DNA of 7,990 nt from Bacteroidota bacterium (GCA_030624545.1 JAUXJX010000066.1:1-7990), one strand, 5' to 3'; positions 1-5,388 are shown, counted from the stretch's first letter. Translations and numbers: made by a program. The notes: generated by a model not told the origin, from the letters alone.

Positions 1-656
1 CGATTGTTGTCGTGGCCGATATAATGATGATACAACCACGGCAGGCCGGCGCCTTCAAACTCTGTTCCCACAGTCTGGTTGTACCAGTCGGTCACCATGA
101 CTTCGCCGTCGGGATTGAAGCATGGGATCATGATGGCGATGGTGTTGTCCAGGATGCGGAGCATTTCTTCGTCATCCCGCGTCACCATATCGTAGGTCAA
201 TTCCGCTGCCGCTTGACTCGCCGCCACCTCCGACGAGTGGAGCCCGAACGACTGCACGACCACCGCCTTGCCCTGGGCAATGGCCCGGTTGATTTCCGAC
301 TCCGGTACACCGCGCGGATCGCTCAAGGTGGCGTTCACTCGACGCAATTCATCCAATCTTGACAGGTTCTCCGGAGACGAGATGAACAAAACCAGAAAAG
401 GATTGCCCAGGGTGGATGGCCCCATGTCCACGACCTTTAGCCTCGGGCTTTCGTTGCCGAGCAGGTTGTAATACTCGACGAGTTTGTCCCATCGCGCGAG
501 CTTGCGATCAGCGCCCATTTCGAAGCCGAAGAAGCTCTCCGGCGAAGGGATTTGTTGGCCCAGGGCCTCCGCAGGCCAGTATGCGAGTTCCGATAGTACG
601 ATGGTCAAGGCAAGAAAAAGAACGACAAGTCGGTCAGGGAAATGTTTTGGTTTCAT
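1..656 (-). CDS. Exported zinc carboxypeptidase, peptidase M14 family (N-terminal part; truncated by window edge)
   Basis: Reading the minus strand from the ATG at 656-654 gives 218 complete codons with no stop, so the C-terminus lies outside the window. Residues about 8-33 form a hydrophobic signal peptide (VVLFLALTIVLSELAY core), so the enzyme is probably periplasmic or secreted. Visible M14 signatures are the zinc-ligand motif HSSE (His140, Glu143) within QSFGLHSSEVAAS, the strand IMIPCFNPDGE (residues 176-185), and GHDNNR at 214-219, the NR pair corresponding to substrate-binding Asn-Arg of carboxypeptidase A. The later zinc His and catalytic Glu are beyond the edge. Members of this bacterial M14 group are usually several hundred residues long, so most of the protein is missing here. 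A Shine-Dalgarno AGGAG (663-667) sits 6 nt before the ATG and supports the start. No recognisable operon partner is present. Family assignment is secure; the substrate is unknown. Confidence 0.93.
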   Translation of the reverse strand, partial: MKPKHFPDRLVVLFLALTIVLSELAYWPAEALGQQIPSPESFFGFEMGADRKLARWDKLVEYYNLLGNESPRLKVVDMGPSTLGNPFLVLFISSPENLSRLDELRRVNATLSDPRGVPESEINRAIAQGKAVVVQSFGLHSSEVAASQAAAELTYDMVTRDDEEMLRILDNTIAIMIPCFNPDGEVMVTDWYNQTVGTEFEGAGLPWLYHHYIGHDNN

Positions 657-860
657 AGAACGCTCCTAGAGGCGGTTTTTAATCTAAACTAGCCAGGAAC
701 ATTGTTGAAAACAAGCAAAATCCGGGGTCCTATCAGGGTAAGAGAATTATTTTCGGCTCACCTTCGCTCACGGATAATACTCATAGTCTGCAAGTCTTTT
801 TCCATAACGAAACTCAATCCGCCTTTGCGGAGTTCTACTCAATCTTCCGAATCGTTTGTG

Positions 861-888
861 CTCGCGCCAAGACGCAAAGGCGCCAAGG
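861..888. repeat. Short tandem 8-mer-like repeat (GCGCCAAG / ACGCAAAG / GCGCCAAG)
   Basis: Two exact copies of GCGCCAAG (864-871 and 880-887) flank the related octamer ACGCAAAG (872-879), giving an 8-nt periodicity. Sequences of this style (caagacgcaaaggcgc) are familiar as dispersed intergenic elements in many environmental bacterial genomes and often yield spurious translations such as LGAFASWRE. It lies inside the broken CBM20 frame. No function is known to me. Confidence 0.6.
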
Positions 889-930
889 TTCTTAGGCTGT
901 TTTACGCTATGTTCATGACCTTCCAGTGCT

Positions 931-990
931 GTCATTCGCGCGTGAATTAAGCGGGAATCTGCTACTTTTCTCATTGGATTCCCGACAAAA
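931..990. repeat. Palindromic GTCATTC...CGGGAATC...GATTCCCG element
   Basis: CGGGAATC (952-959) and GATTCCCG (977-984) form a perfect 8-bp inverted repeat around a 17-nt loop. The preceding GTCATTCGCGCG (931-942) completes a layout like the widespread 'gtcattcccgcg...gcgggaatc...ggattcccg' intergenic palindromes, resembling in style the dRS3 repeats of Neisseria. It lies where the CBM20 similarity has ended, so it probably entered or replaced coding sequence. Similarity to known repeat families is from memory, not a search. Confidence 0.6.
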
Positions 991-1382
991 GCGAGACTTC
1001 CTCCAAAGTGGACATAGGGATATTGCCAGTCACCAAGTTGTGGATGATTGCCGGTTATGTGAACCTTTGCAGCAAACGATGTTGGTTTTGAAAGGACGCG
1101 AAATATGACTTTCTTGTCCGAAGTGTCTCGTTGCGCATAACCAACGAGTGGAATTATCACAAATGCGAAAAGGACACACTTTCTTATCATTGCAAAGCTC
1201 TATGACTTTTCATGACCGTGATAGAAATATAATCAACCTGCAGCCTGCGGTCAATCATCTTATCAACTTTAATCCACGGGGGCAAGAAATTAGGACTATC
1301 TTAAAATCAGTTGCTATTTGACTGCAAAGCCCAGTTAGCCTGCCTGCCCTGATTACAATATGCGAGCAGATTCTTTCTGCAA

Positions 1383-1398
1383 CAGCCTGCGCAGGCTG
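1383..1398. repeat. Perfect 16-bp palindrome CAGCCTGCGCAGGCTG
   Basis: The sequence equals its own reverse complement over 16 bp. It stands directly after another small inverted repeat (GCAGA/TCTGC) and before the CCCGAATGGG-type units. It could be part of the same repeat cluster or a protein-binding site; nothing else distinguishes these. Confidence 0.55.
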
Positions 1399-1440
1399 GG
1401 AGCGTCATGTTTGTTAAATTGTTCGGCAACATAATTTCTA

Positions 1441-1540
1441 ATCCCGAATGGGTGAAAGGCTACATACAACCCCGATGGGGCTGGATTTTGTTTTGGTATT
1501 TGAACCTCTATAAACATATCGCCACTACTTGGCTGAAAAG
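1441..1540. repeat. Array of degenerate CCCCGATGGGG-type mini-palindromes
   Basis: Three units follow one another: CCCGAATGGG (1443-1452), CCCCGATGGGG (1470-1480) and a decayed unit in ATAAACATATCGCCACTACT (from about 1511) with TTGGCTG after it. Each is a small G/C dyad followed by a T- or A-rich tail. Such 'accccgatggggt' units recur between genes in many FCB-group genomes and give spurious translations like YKHIAPLGLK; here the third unit reads YKHIATTWLK. The family link is from general familiarity. Confidence 0.5.
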
Positions 1541-1735
1541 CCGAAAAACAATAACATATAATCAATGGATTGTTCGATTTGTGCAACCAACTCTTAGAAG
1601 GACCCGAAATCATTACATCGGATTGTTGTCAGGTGTTGTCTCCGGGTACTTTATAGTACTCCCAGATTCGATTTGATAGCGGTGCGATTAAGGCGAGAAA
1701 AATTTGAAGAGCGTGGGTTAGCGTTTGTTGAAAAT

Positions 1736-1824
1736 GTCTGAACCGCTGATTCACCACTGATTATGTCGATTGCGCTGGCTGTATCTGTGAAATCATTCAG
1801 TCAGCGCGAATCTGTGGTTCAGAC
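1736..1824. repeat. 89-bp imperfect palindromic element (MITE- or REP-like) downstream of the DUF4097 operon
   Basis: The ends are perfect 9-bp inverted repeats, GTCTGAACC (1736-1744) and GGTTCAGAC (1816-1824), with similarity continuing inward (about 15 of 17 positions). A second inner stem pairs GATTGCGCTGGCTG (1768-1781) with CAGTCAGCGCGAATC (1798-1812) around a 16-nt loop, so the element can fold in two competing ways. It codes for nothing convincing. It begins 23 bp past the stop codon of the last gene of the minus-strand operon, where it could protect or end the transcript, although no T-run follows. The pattern resembles a small non-autonomous repeat known from several bacterial genomes; copy number here is unknown. 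Confidence 0.65.
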
Positions 1825-1847
1825 GACGTCGTTGCGAGGCCTCCCCC

Positions 1848-2672
1848 CTACCTCTTCCTGATATAAATACTTCCATTATAAGTCGAAAAATGCATTTCCG
1901 GCCCGCCGCCGTTGAGTTCACCATACATAGTGCCTTCCAGTCGAACCTTATATTTGCCGCCCCTTTCGCGCTCATCCTCCTCGATTTTGCGGATGGTGCG
2001 TTTGATGTCAATTTCGAAATCACTGTAAATGCTGCCGTTTTCGGTTTTCAGTTTCACATTGGCTTTGACGTCCTCGGGAAAGGTCACATCCACTTTGCCG
2101 TTGAACGAAACGAATGACATGGCTTTGTCTGGAGTAATTTCATCGAATGACACGACCACGCTGCCATTGGTGGTATTTGCGACAACTGTGCCGGAAACAT
2201 CGGCAATTCGAATACCGCCGTTGGTGTTGTTGGCTTCGATTTCGCCCCTTACATTCTCTACCACAACATCGCCCCCATTAACGCAGGACAGGCGAAGCGA
2301 CGTATTCACCGGCACTTCGATCACCAGATCCATTCTCGAATTCCCATGCCCGCGGATCTTCATTACATTATCCTCTTCCTCAATGGTGAATCCCATGCTG
2401 GTATTGGGAATGACCCACATTCCTTTTGATTTTTTCCTGCGTCCCTCTTCATCTTGTGTACCCCTGGGCATAGATTCCACTATTACATCATCACCATCAT
2501 AGCCCCGCACAACGATTCCTCCATACGTGAGGTTGGCTTTCAGCAATCCAGGCTTCGAAGGGTCGCTGAAGGCAATAGAAACACTGTTTGCCCCCTGCTC
2601 CTGGGCGTAACCCATGGCTGCCACGGTCATTATGGCGAAAGCAGCCAGCGCAACAACTTTATTCTTCTTCAT
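1848..2672 (-). CDS. Exported DUF4097-family beta-strand-repeat protein (second paralogue)
   Basis: This 274-residue protein starts with a signal peptide (MKKNKVVALAAFAIMTVAAMGYAQ, written as KKNK then the hydrophobic core, cleavage likely after GYA at about 23), so it acts outside the cytoplasm. The mature part is a run of short beta strands with Asn-Gly turns: VNGGDVVVENVRGEIEA (131-147), NTNGGIRIADVSG (149-161), NTTNGSVVVSF (166-176), FNGKVDVTF (190-198), ENGSIYSDF (211-219) and YNGSIYIRKR (265-274). That pattern is typical of DUF4097, a predicted repeat beta structure of unknown biochemical role. A charged loop (about 225-245) interrupts the strands. AGGGA (2680-2684) sits 7 nt before the ATG. 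It is the last gene of the operon, 24 nt after its paralogue, whose C-terminus has the same plan (K-T-x-N-G ... Y-S-D-F ... N-G-x-I-Y-I-R). No enzymatic motif is seen. Confidence 0.88.
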   Translation of the reverse strand: MKKNKVVALAAFAIMTVAAMGYAQEQGANSVSIAFSDPSKPGLLKANLTYGGIVVRGYDGDDVIVESMPRGTQDEEGRRKKSKGMWVIPNTSMGFTIEEEDNVMKIRGHGNSRMDLVIEVPVNTSLRLSCVNGGDVVVENVRGEIEANNTNGGIRIADVSGTVVANTTNGSVVVSFDEITPDKAMSFVSFNGKVDVTFPEDVKANVKLKTENGSIYSDFEIDIKRTIRKIEEDERERGGKYKVRLEGTMYGELNGGGPEMHFSTYNGSIYIRKR

Positions 2673-2696
2673 TTTATCATCCCTTATGTTTTGGAT

Positions 2697-3551
2697 TTAG
2701 ATTTCACGAATATAAATATCTCCATTAAAAGCATCAAATTTGACATATGGTCCGCCCTTCCCTACTCGAACCATAGCGCCCTTATTACTCTTATAGACAT
2801 ACTTGCCCCTCTTTCGCTTGCCTGTCTCTACGGGTGTGGGTAAATATGTGAAGGGAAAATCGGAGTAGGCTTCTCCATTGAATGTCTTGATTTGCACGTC
2901 TGCGGTGAAGCCGGATTGAAAACTCACGTTAATATCCCCGTTGAGTGAGCCAAAGTAGGAGCTGTCTTCAGGATTCTTGGAGAAAGTGATTTCCACCTCT
3001 CCGTTCAACGCATAAACTCTGCCGGAACCGCCGACATTCTCCATTTGTATCCCGCCGTTGATGTTTTCTACCTCGTATGCGCCAGTCACATCCTCGATGC
3101 GTATTTCGCCTTCATTGACCGTCTTCAGATAGAAATCAGTCTCATAAGGAACCTTGAGCTCGATATCGTAGATCACTTCATAGCCGTAATGGCGCCATCC
3201 CCTATGATTGATCGAGCCATCTTGCTTGCGAAATGGACCGTCCACATAAAGTGTGATCGAATTGCCATCCTCATCGATATCAAGTTGCACCTCTTCCTTT
3301 GCCCTCTGTAATTTACCCTCGTTCCGGGCGCTGATTTTGTGCATTGCCACCAATTCCACATTCTTCCCATTATAGCCGACAACTTCGATGGAGCCATTCA
3401 CATTGTCCACAACGACCTCTTTCGGTCCGCTTCCTGTGAACCGCAACGTTTTCCGGATTTCATTTTTCTCGGTCTTCTTCCCGGCAAGTAATGCATGATT
3501 CGCCACAAGAAGCAGAATAATTGTAAACAAAACTCCCGGATATCTTTTCAT
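2697..3551 (-). CDS. Exported DUF4097-family beta-strand-repeat protein (first paralogue)
   Basis: The open frame extends back to 3587, but the start is placed at the ATG 3551-3549: GGAGG (3557-3561) lies 5 nt before it, and the protein then begins with a proper signal peptide (KRYPGVLFTIILLLVANHALLAG). This gives 284 residues. The ATG just before it (3554) would leave only 2 nt of spacing. The mature region shows repeated strand-turn units: NVNGSIEVVGYNGKNVEL (50-67), VNEGEIRIEDVTGAYEVENINGG in parts (145-167), LNGEVEITF (182-190), LNGDINVSF (203-211), FNGEAYSDF (224-232) and FNGDIYIREI (275-284), diagnostic for DUF4097. It follows the anti-sigma gene by 11 nt and is followed by a clear paralogue, so the pair probably arose by tandem duplication. 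Location in periplasm or on the outer membrane is inferred; no lipobox Cys is present. The molecular role is unknown. Confidence 0.87.
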   Translation of the reverse strand: MKRYPGVLFTIILLLVANHALLAGKKTEKNEIRKTLRFTGSGPKEVVVDNVNGSIEVVGYNGKNVELVAMHKISARNEGKLQRAKEEVQLDIDEDGNSITLYVDGPFRKQDGSINHRGWRHYGYEVIYDIELKVPYETDFYLKTVNEGEIRIEDVTGAYEVENINGGIQMENVGGSGRVYALNGEVEITFSKNPEDSSYFGSLNGDINVSFQSGFTADVQIKTFNGEAYSDFPFTYLPTPVETGKRKRGKYVYKSNKGAMVRVGKGGPYVKFDAFNGDIYIREI

Positions 3552-3562
3552 CATAACCTCCA

Positions 3563-4378
3563 TTAGATCAACTGCTCGATACCCCATTGGGCACGCTCTT
3601 TGACTGCCGGGTTCACTTCTTCATTTTCCAATAATAGTTTCAGGGTATCTACCACACTCTTCTCTCCGCTTTTGACCAATAGTTCGATCAGTTCGATTTG
3701 GATCATGGGAGATCTTTGCTTCGCGATCGCTCCAATGAGTCCCGATTTTACTTGCGGATGACTTGAAAACATGAACAGGGCATCGATGGCTGCGAGCCGG
3801 ACGTTCACGTTCGGATCGGAATTGAGTGTGGATAGTAATGCATTCAATATTTCGTCATTGGGATTCTCTACTTTTGCGCCGAAGCTGACGCCTCTGAGCC
3901 GCTCACTCGGGGAATCCTGGCGCAGCAGCGAAAGGGTCACCAACTGGCGCATGGTGCTGATATCTTGCCGGAGCATGACCATCTCGGAGTTTCCTGCCGG
4001 GCCGGGCTGCAGGCGAGTCCCCACGAAAACACCGATAAGCAACAGCGCAGCAGCAAAGCCAACCTGCACCGCCGGTCGGCTTGGCCACCAGCGCTCGATC
4101 CATCCGTTTATTACATCTCGCAACTTGGGCCTTTCTTTCGAATGCGACAAGCCTTCGTGATAAGCCGAAAGCATCGTATAGAAGCGCTCGCGCACCGCTC
4201 CGCTGGGCTGTTCTACAGGCAGCGCTTCAAGTTTTGTCCAGATCTTCTCCAGGCTGGCGGCCTCCTTGCTGCAGGCGTCGCAGCTCTCCAGATGCTGCCG
4301 GACTTCCAATTTTTGCGGCTCTTCGAGCGCACCGATGATGTGATCGGGTAATAGCTCGCTAATTTGGCTGCATTTCAT
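3563..4378 (-). CDS. Membrane anti-sigma factor: zinc-finger (zf-HC2) N-terminus, one transmembrane segment, HEAT-like C-terminus
   Basis: The N-terminus carries the anti-sigma zinc motif H-x3-C-x2-C (His29, Cys33, Cys36 in HLESCDAC), with a further Cys at position 3. Residues 1-75 should bind and hold the neighbouring sigma factor in the cytoplasm. A single hydrophobic segment (about 103-121, VQVGFAAALLLIGVFVG) follows WW, typical of a membrane anchor. Residues about 172-271 are helical, with repeats resembling HEAT/Armadillo units (NVNVRLAAIDALFMF; SPMIQIELIELLVKSG; NPAVKERAQWGIEQL). Given one membrane pass with a cytoplasmic N-terminus, this part would face the periplasm and could be a sensor or protein-binding platform. 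Start: ATG 4378-4376 overlaps the sigma stop by 4 nt (ATGA), and GGAG lies 10 nt upstream. Translational coupling suggests matched amounts of the two proteins. The release signal and any protease are not visible here. Confidence 0.88.
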   Translation of the reverse strand: MKCSQISELLPDHIIGALEEPQKLEVRQHLESCDACSKEAASLEKIWTKLEALPVEQPSGAVRERFYTMLSAYHEGLSHSKERPKLRDVINGWIERWWPSRPAVQVGFAAALLLIGVFVGTRLQPGPAGNSEMVMLRQDISTMRQLVTLSLLRQDSPSERLRGVSFGAKVENPNDEILNALLSTLNSDPNVNVRLAAIDALFMFSSHPQVKSGLIGAIAKQRSPMIQIELIELLVKSGEKSVVDTLKLLLENEEVNPAVKERAQWGIEQLI

Positions 4379-4932
4379 ATCGCTTTTTCTCCGGATAGTT
4401 CATAGAATATCGATCTTAGATCTTTTATTGCCCGGTGCACCAGCACCTTCACGGTAGATACCGGACAATTCAGCACTTTGGCAATTTCTTCATACTTCAT
4501 GTCATGGAATCTGCTCAGCACCAGCACCTCTCGCTTTTTAAAGGGCAACCGGTTCAGGGCCGTGCGCAGCAAGGCCGTTTCCTGTCCCGTTTCGAGGTCA
4601 TCGGTCGGCATGGGGTCCTGGCTGACCGGTTCCATTTTTTCCTCGTCGGCGCTCACTTCCAGCTTGCGTTTTCGGTAATAATCGACACGGGCATTTCGAG
4701 CGATTTGATACATCCATGATGTGAATTTGCTCTCACCTCTATAAGTTTTCCTGTGTTTAAGGATGCGGAGAAAAACCTCCTGAACCAGGTCCTCACTTAT
4801 TTCGCGATTGCCAACAAGCTTCAAGAAGAAGTTGTACAAGGGAACGTGATGTCTTTCAAATAGCAATCCCAACTTATCTACTGCGCCTTCTCTTACCGAT
4901 AGCATGAGTTCATTGTCTGAAATTGGATTCAA
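4375..4932 (-). CDS. ECF-type RNA polymerase sigma factor
   Basis: At 185 residues this is the usual size for an extracytoplasmic-function sigma factor, with only regions 2 and 4. Region 2 (about 25-90) includes LFERHHVPLYNFFLKLVGN, EDLVQEVFLRILKH and KFTSWMYQIARNARVDYYRKRK, which bind the -10 element and core polymerase. Region 4 (about 120-175) includes ALNRLPFKKREVLVLSRF and the helix-turn-helix YEEIAKVLNCPVSTVKVLVHRAIKDL for the -35 element. The acidic linker 92-118 joins them. The start is a TTG (4932-4930) with AAGG about 10 nt upstream; an ATG at codon 10 is available but would cut into the conserved NELML beginning of such proteins. It heads a four-gene minus-strand operon and its stop overlaps the anti-sigma start. 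An ECF-type promoter 30-60 bp upstream suggests autoregulation. Confidence 0.93.
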   Translation of the reverse strand: MNPISDNELMLSVREGAVDKLGLLFERHHVPLYNFFLKLVGNREISEDLVQEVFLRILKHRKTYRGESKFTSWMYQIARNARVDYYRKRKLEVSADEEKMEPVSQDPMPTDDLETGQETALLRTALNRLPFKKREVLVLSRFHDMKYEEIAKVLNCPVSTVKVLVHRAIKDLRSIFYELSGEKAI

Positions 4933-4965
4933 ATGCTGTTCGCCTTATCTCTTTGATTCATATGT

Positions 4966-4994
4966 GTAGACTGAAGGAATCACGAAAGGTTACA
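4966..4994 (-). promoter_or_regulatory. Predicted ECF-type promoter of the sigma/anti-sigma/DUF4097 operon
   Basis: On the minus strand, TGTAACC (4994-4988) is followed after 16 nt by GTCTAC (4971-4966). The AAC-containing -35 and GTC-type -10 with a 16-nt gap are the usual shape of promoters read by ECF sigma factors. The expected start point near 4960 gives an untranslated leader of about 27 nt before the TTG of the sigma gene. This fits self-activation of the operon. It is a pattern match, not tested. Confidence 0.58.
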
Positions 4995-5027
4995 TTTCTG
5001 AAGGGGCTTTTGATATCTCAAACAGTA

Positions 5028-5046
5028 GTTATTACAAAATAATAAC
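5028..5046. promoter_or_regulatory. Perfect 7-bp dyad GTTATTA / TAATAAC between divergent operons
   Basis: GTTATTA (5028-5034) and TAATAAC (5040-5046) are exact inverted repeats around CAAAA. It stands 33 bp upstream of the predicted ECF promoter -35 and 145 bp before the his leader peptide. It could be an operator for a dimeric regulator or chance in AT-rich DNA. Confidence 0.35.
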
Positions 5047-5110
5047 GTAGGCATTCAGCTACAATCAAATTTGAATGTTCGATAGACGGGAGTGGCACAA
5101 TATTAAAACC

Positions 5111-5145
5111 GGATTGCTCAAATATACAAATTTTTCTTGCAATCC
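5111..5145. promoter_or_regulatory. Inverted repeat GGATTGC / GCAATCC in the presumed his promoter region
   Basis: GGATTGC (5111-5117) and GCAATCC (5139-5145) are exact inverted repeats separated by 21 AT-rich bases, with centres 28 bp apart. The intervening and following AT-rich DNA (to about 5160) is where a promoter for the his leader should lie, but no hexamer pair with standard spacing stands out. A dimer-binding operator flanking or covering the promoter is possible; evidence is the symmetry alone. Confidence 0.35.
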
Positions 5146-5190
5146 CCGATTTTTTATTTATCTTCTCACCTTAACGAAATAGAGAATTAC

Positions 5191-5256
5191 ATGATACATA
5201 CAATCACCCACAGCCTGCATCATCATAGCCATCATTGCTCCACCGGTAGTGGGTGA
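5191..5256 (+). CDS. hisL: Histidine operon leader peptide (21 residues, 7 His)
   Basis: The ATG at 5191 opens a 21-codon frame ending at TGA 5254-5256. It contains seven His codons, at positions 3, 7, 10, 11, 12, 14 and 15, with the core LHHHSHHC encoded by CAT CAT CAT AGC CAT CAT (5218-5235). Such a composition is characteristic of leader peptides that measure charged tRNA-His, like HisL of enteric bacteria, though the sequence itself is unrelated. A weak AGAGA (5181-5185) precedes the start. A run-in terminator follows at 5298-5329 and hisG begins 132 nt after the stop. The stop codon lies inside the switching RNA strand, so ribosome release or stalling directly decides RNA folding. The peptide itself probably has no function after synthesis. 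Confidence 0.9.
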   Translation: MIHTITHSLHHHSHHCSTGSG

Positions 5257-5310
5257 ACTATTTTCGCATATAACTAATCAAAGAACAACAGATTATGAAA
5301 CCCGCTGCCG
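5204..5310 (+). promoter_or_regulatory. Histidine attenuator: anti-antiterminator and antiterminator pairings
   Basis: Three exclusive pairings can be traced by eye. Pairing 1:2: 5204-5211 (TCACCCAC) with 5249-5256 (GTGGGTGA), 8 bp, continuing past one A-A mismatch with 5213-5215/5245-5247; the cluster of His codons is in its loop. Pairing 2:3, the antiterminator: 5244-5254 (CGGTAGTGGGT) with 5300-5310 (ACCCGCTGCCG), 11 contiguous pairs including two G-U. Pairing 3:4 is the terminator (5298-5326). If tRNA-His is uncharged, the ribosome stalls at 5218-5235, opens 1:2 and lets 2:3 form, so transcription continues. With enough histidine the ribosome reaches the stop within strand 2 and the terminator forms. 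Without translation, 1:2 forms and again favours termination. The logic is that of the classical his/trp attenuators; here it is inferred from sequence. Confidence 0.86.
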
Positions 5311-5329
5311 CACACGCAGCGGGTTTTTT
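5298..5329 (+). terminator. Intrinsic terminator of the his leader (attenuator stem)
   Basis: AAACCCGCTGC (5298-5308) pairs perfectly over 11 bp with GCAGCGGGTTT (5316-5326) around a 7-nt loop, and the run of six T (5324-5329) overlaps the end of the stem. It precedes hisG by about 60 bp and its left arm is shared with the antiterminator, so it is conditional. Confidence 0.93.
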
Positions 5330-5388
5330 GTTTGCACAAAAACCAGACAATTCAGTGAGTCATGGCATAGAAATAGGATGAGAAGACA

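Larger units (their letters stand above)
768..1190 (-). pseudogene. Start of a secreted CBM20 (starch-binding) domain protein, broken by repeat sequence
   Basis: The frame opens with a clear signal peptide (MIRKCVLFAFVIIPLVGYAQ) and continues as VIFRVLSKP and then VHITGNHPQLGDWQ, the hallmark N-terminal strands of a CBM20 starch/glycogen-binding module. After about residue 56 the CBM20 resemblance stops. The rest of the 140-residue frame is translated from repeat DNA: a GGGAATC/GATTCCC palindrome near 952-984 and the GCGCCAAG-type repeat at 864-887, which gives the tell-tale sequence NLGAFASWREHKRF. The rest of the CBM20 fold and any catalytic domain are not found in any minus-strand frame down to 660. 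The likely reading is a gene remnant interrupted or replaced by dispersed repeats with an accidental open frame. A short intact exported protein is possible but less likely. Upstream there is only a weak AGAGC-like ribosome site. Confidence 0.6.
1191..1735. other. Gene-poor intergenic stretch with small hairpins and repeat debris
   Basis: No convincing gene is present. The longest open frames (1407-1676 plus, 1353-1613 minus) overlap each other on opposite strands, lack ribosome sites and translate repeat units. Small structures visible include GCAGA/TCTGC (1366-1370 with 1376-1380), the 16-bp palindrome at 1383-1398, and a hairpin GTACT-TTAT-AGTAC at 1646-1659 extended by GG/CC with one bulged T. 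None has a following T-run, so none is a clear terminator. Confidence 0.7.

Noticed and set aside
12..658. Plus-strand open frames over the first 650 bases
   Set aside because: They are antisense shadows of the M14 carboxypeptidase, which has family motifs, a signal peptide and a ribosome site on the minus strand.
861..1540. CRISPR array
   Set aside because: The repeats are short, unequal and unevenly spaced, with no spacer-repeat pattern and no cas genes.
1353..1676. Overlapping small frames on both strands (86 and 89 residues)
   Set aside because: No ribosome site, no recognisable domain, and the translations come from the mini-palindrome repeats.
1793..2023. 76-residue minus-strand frame
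   Set aside because: It mostly lies out of frame within the second DUF4097 gene and ends in the 89-bp repeat.
2029..2843. Plus-strand frames of 129 and 157 residues
   Set aside because: Antisense to the two DUF4097 genes; composition is that of a shadow frame.
3552..3587. Longer start for the first DUF4097 protein (12 extra residues)
   Set aside because: It would overlap the anti-sigma gene and put extra residues before a clear signal peptide; the GGAGG at 3557-3561 fits the start at 3551.
5101..5165. Sigma-70 or Bacteroidota-type promoter for the his leader
   Set aside because: The region is AT-rich and should contain it, but no -35/-10 or TTTG/TAnnTTTG pair has proper spacing, so no call is made.
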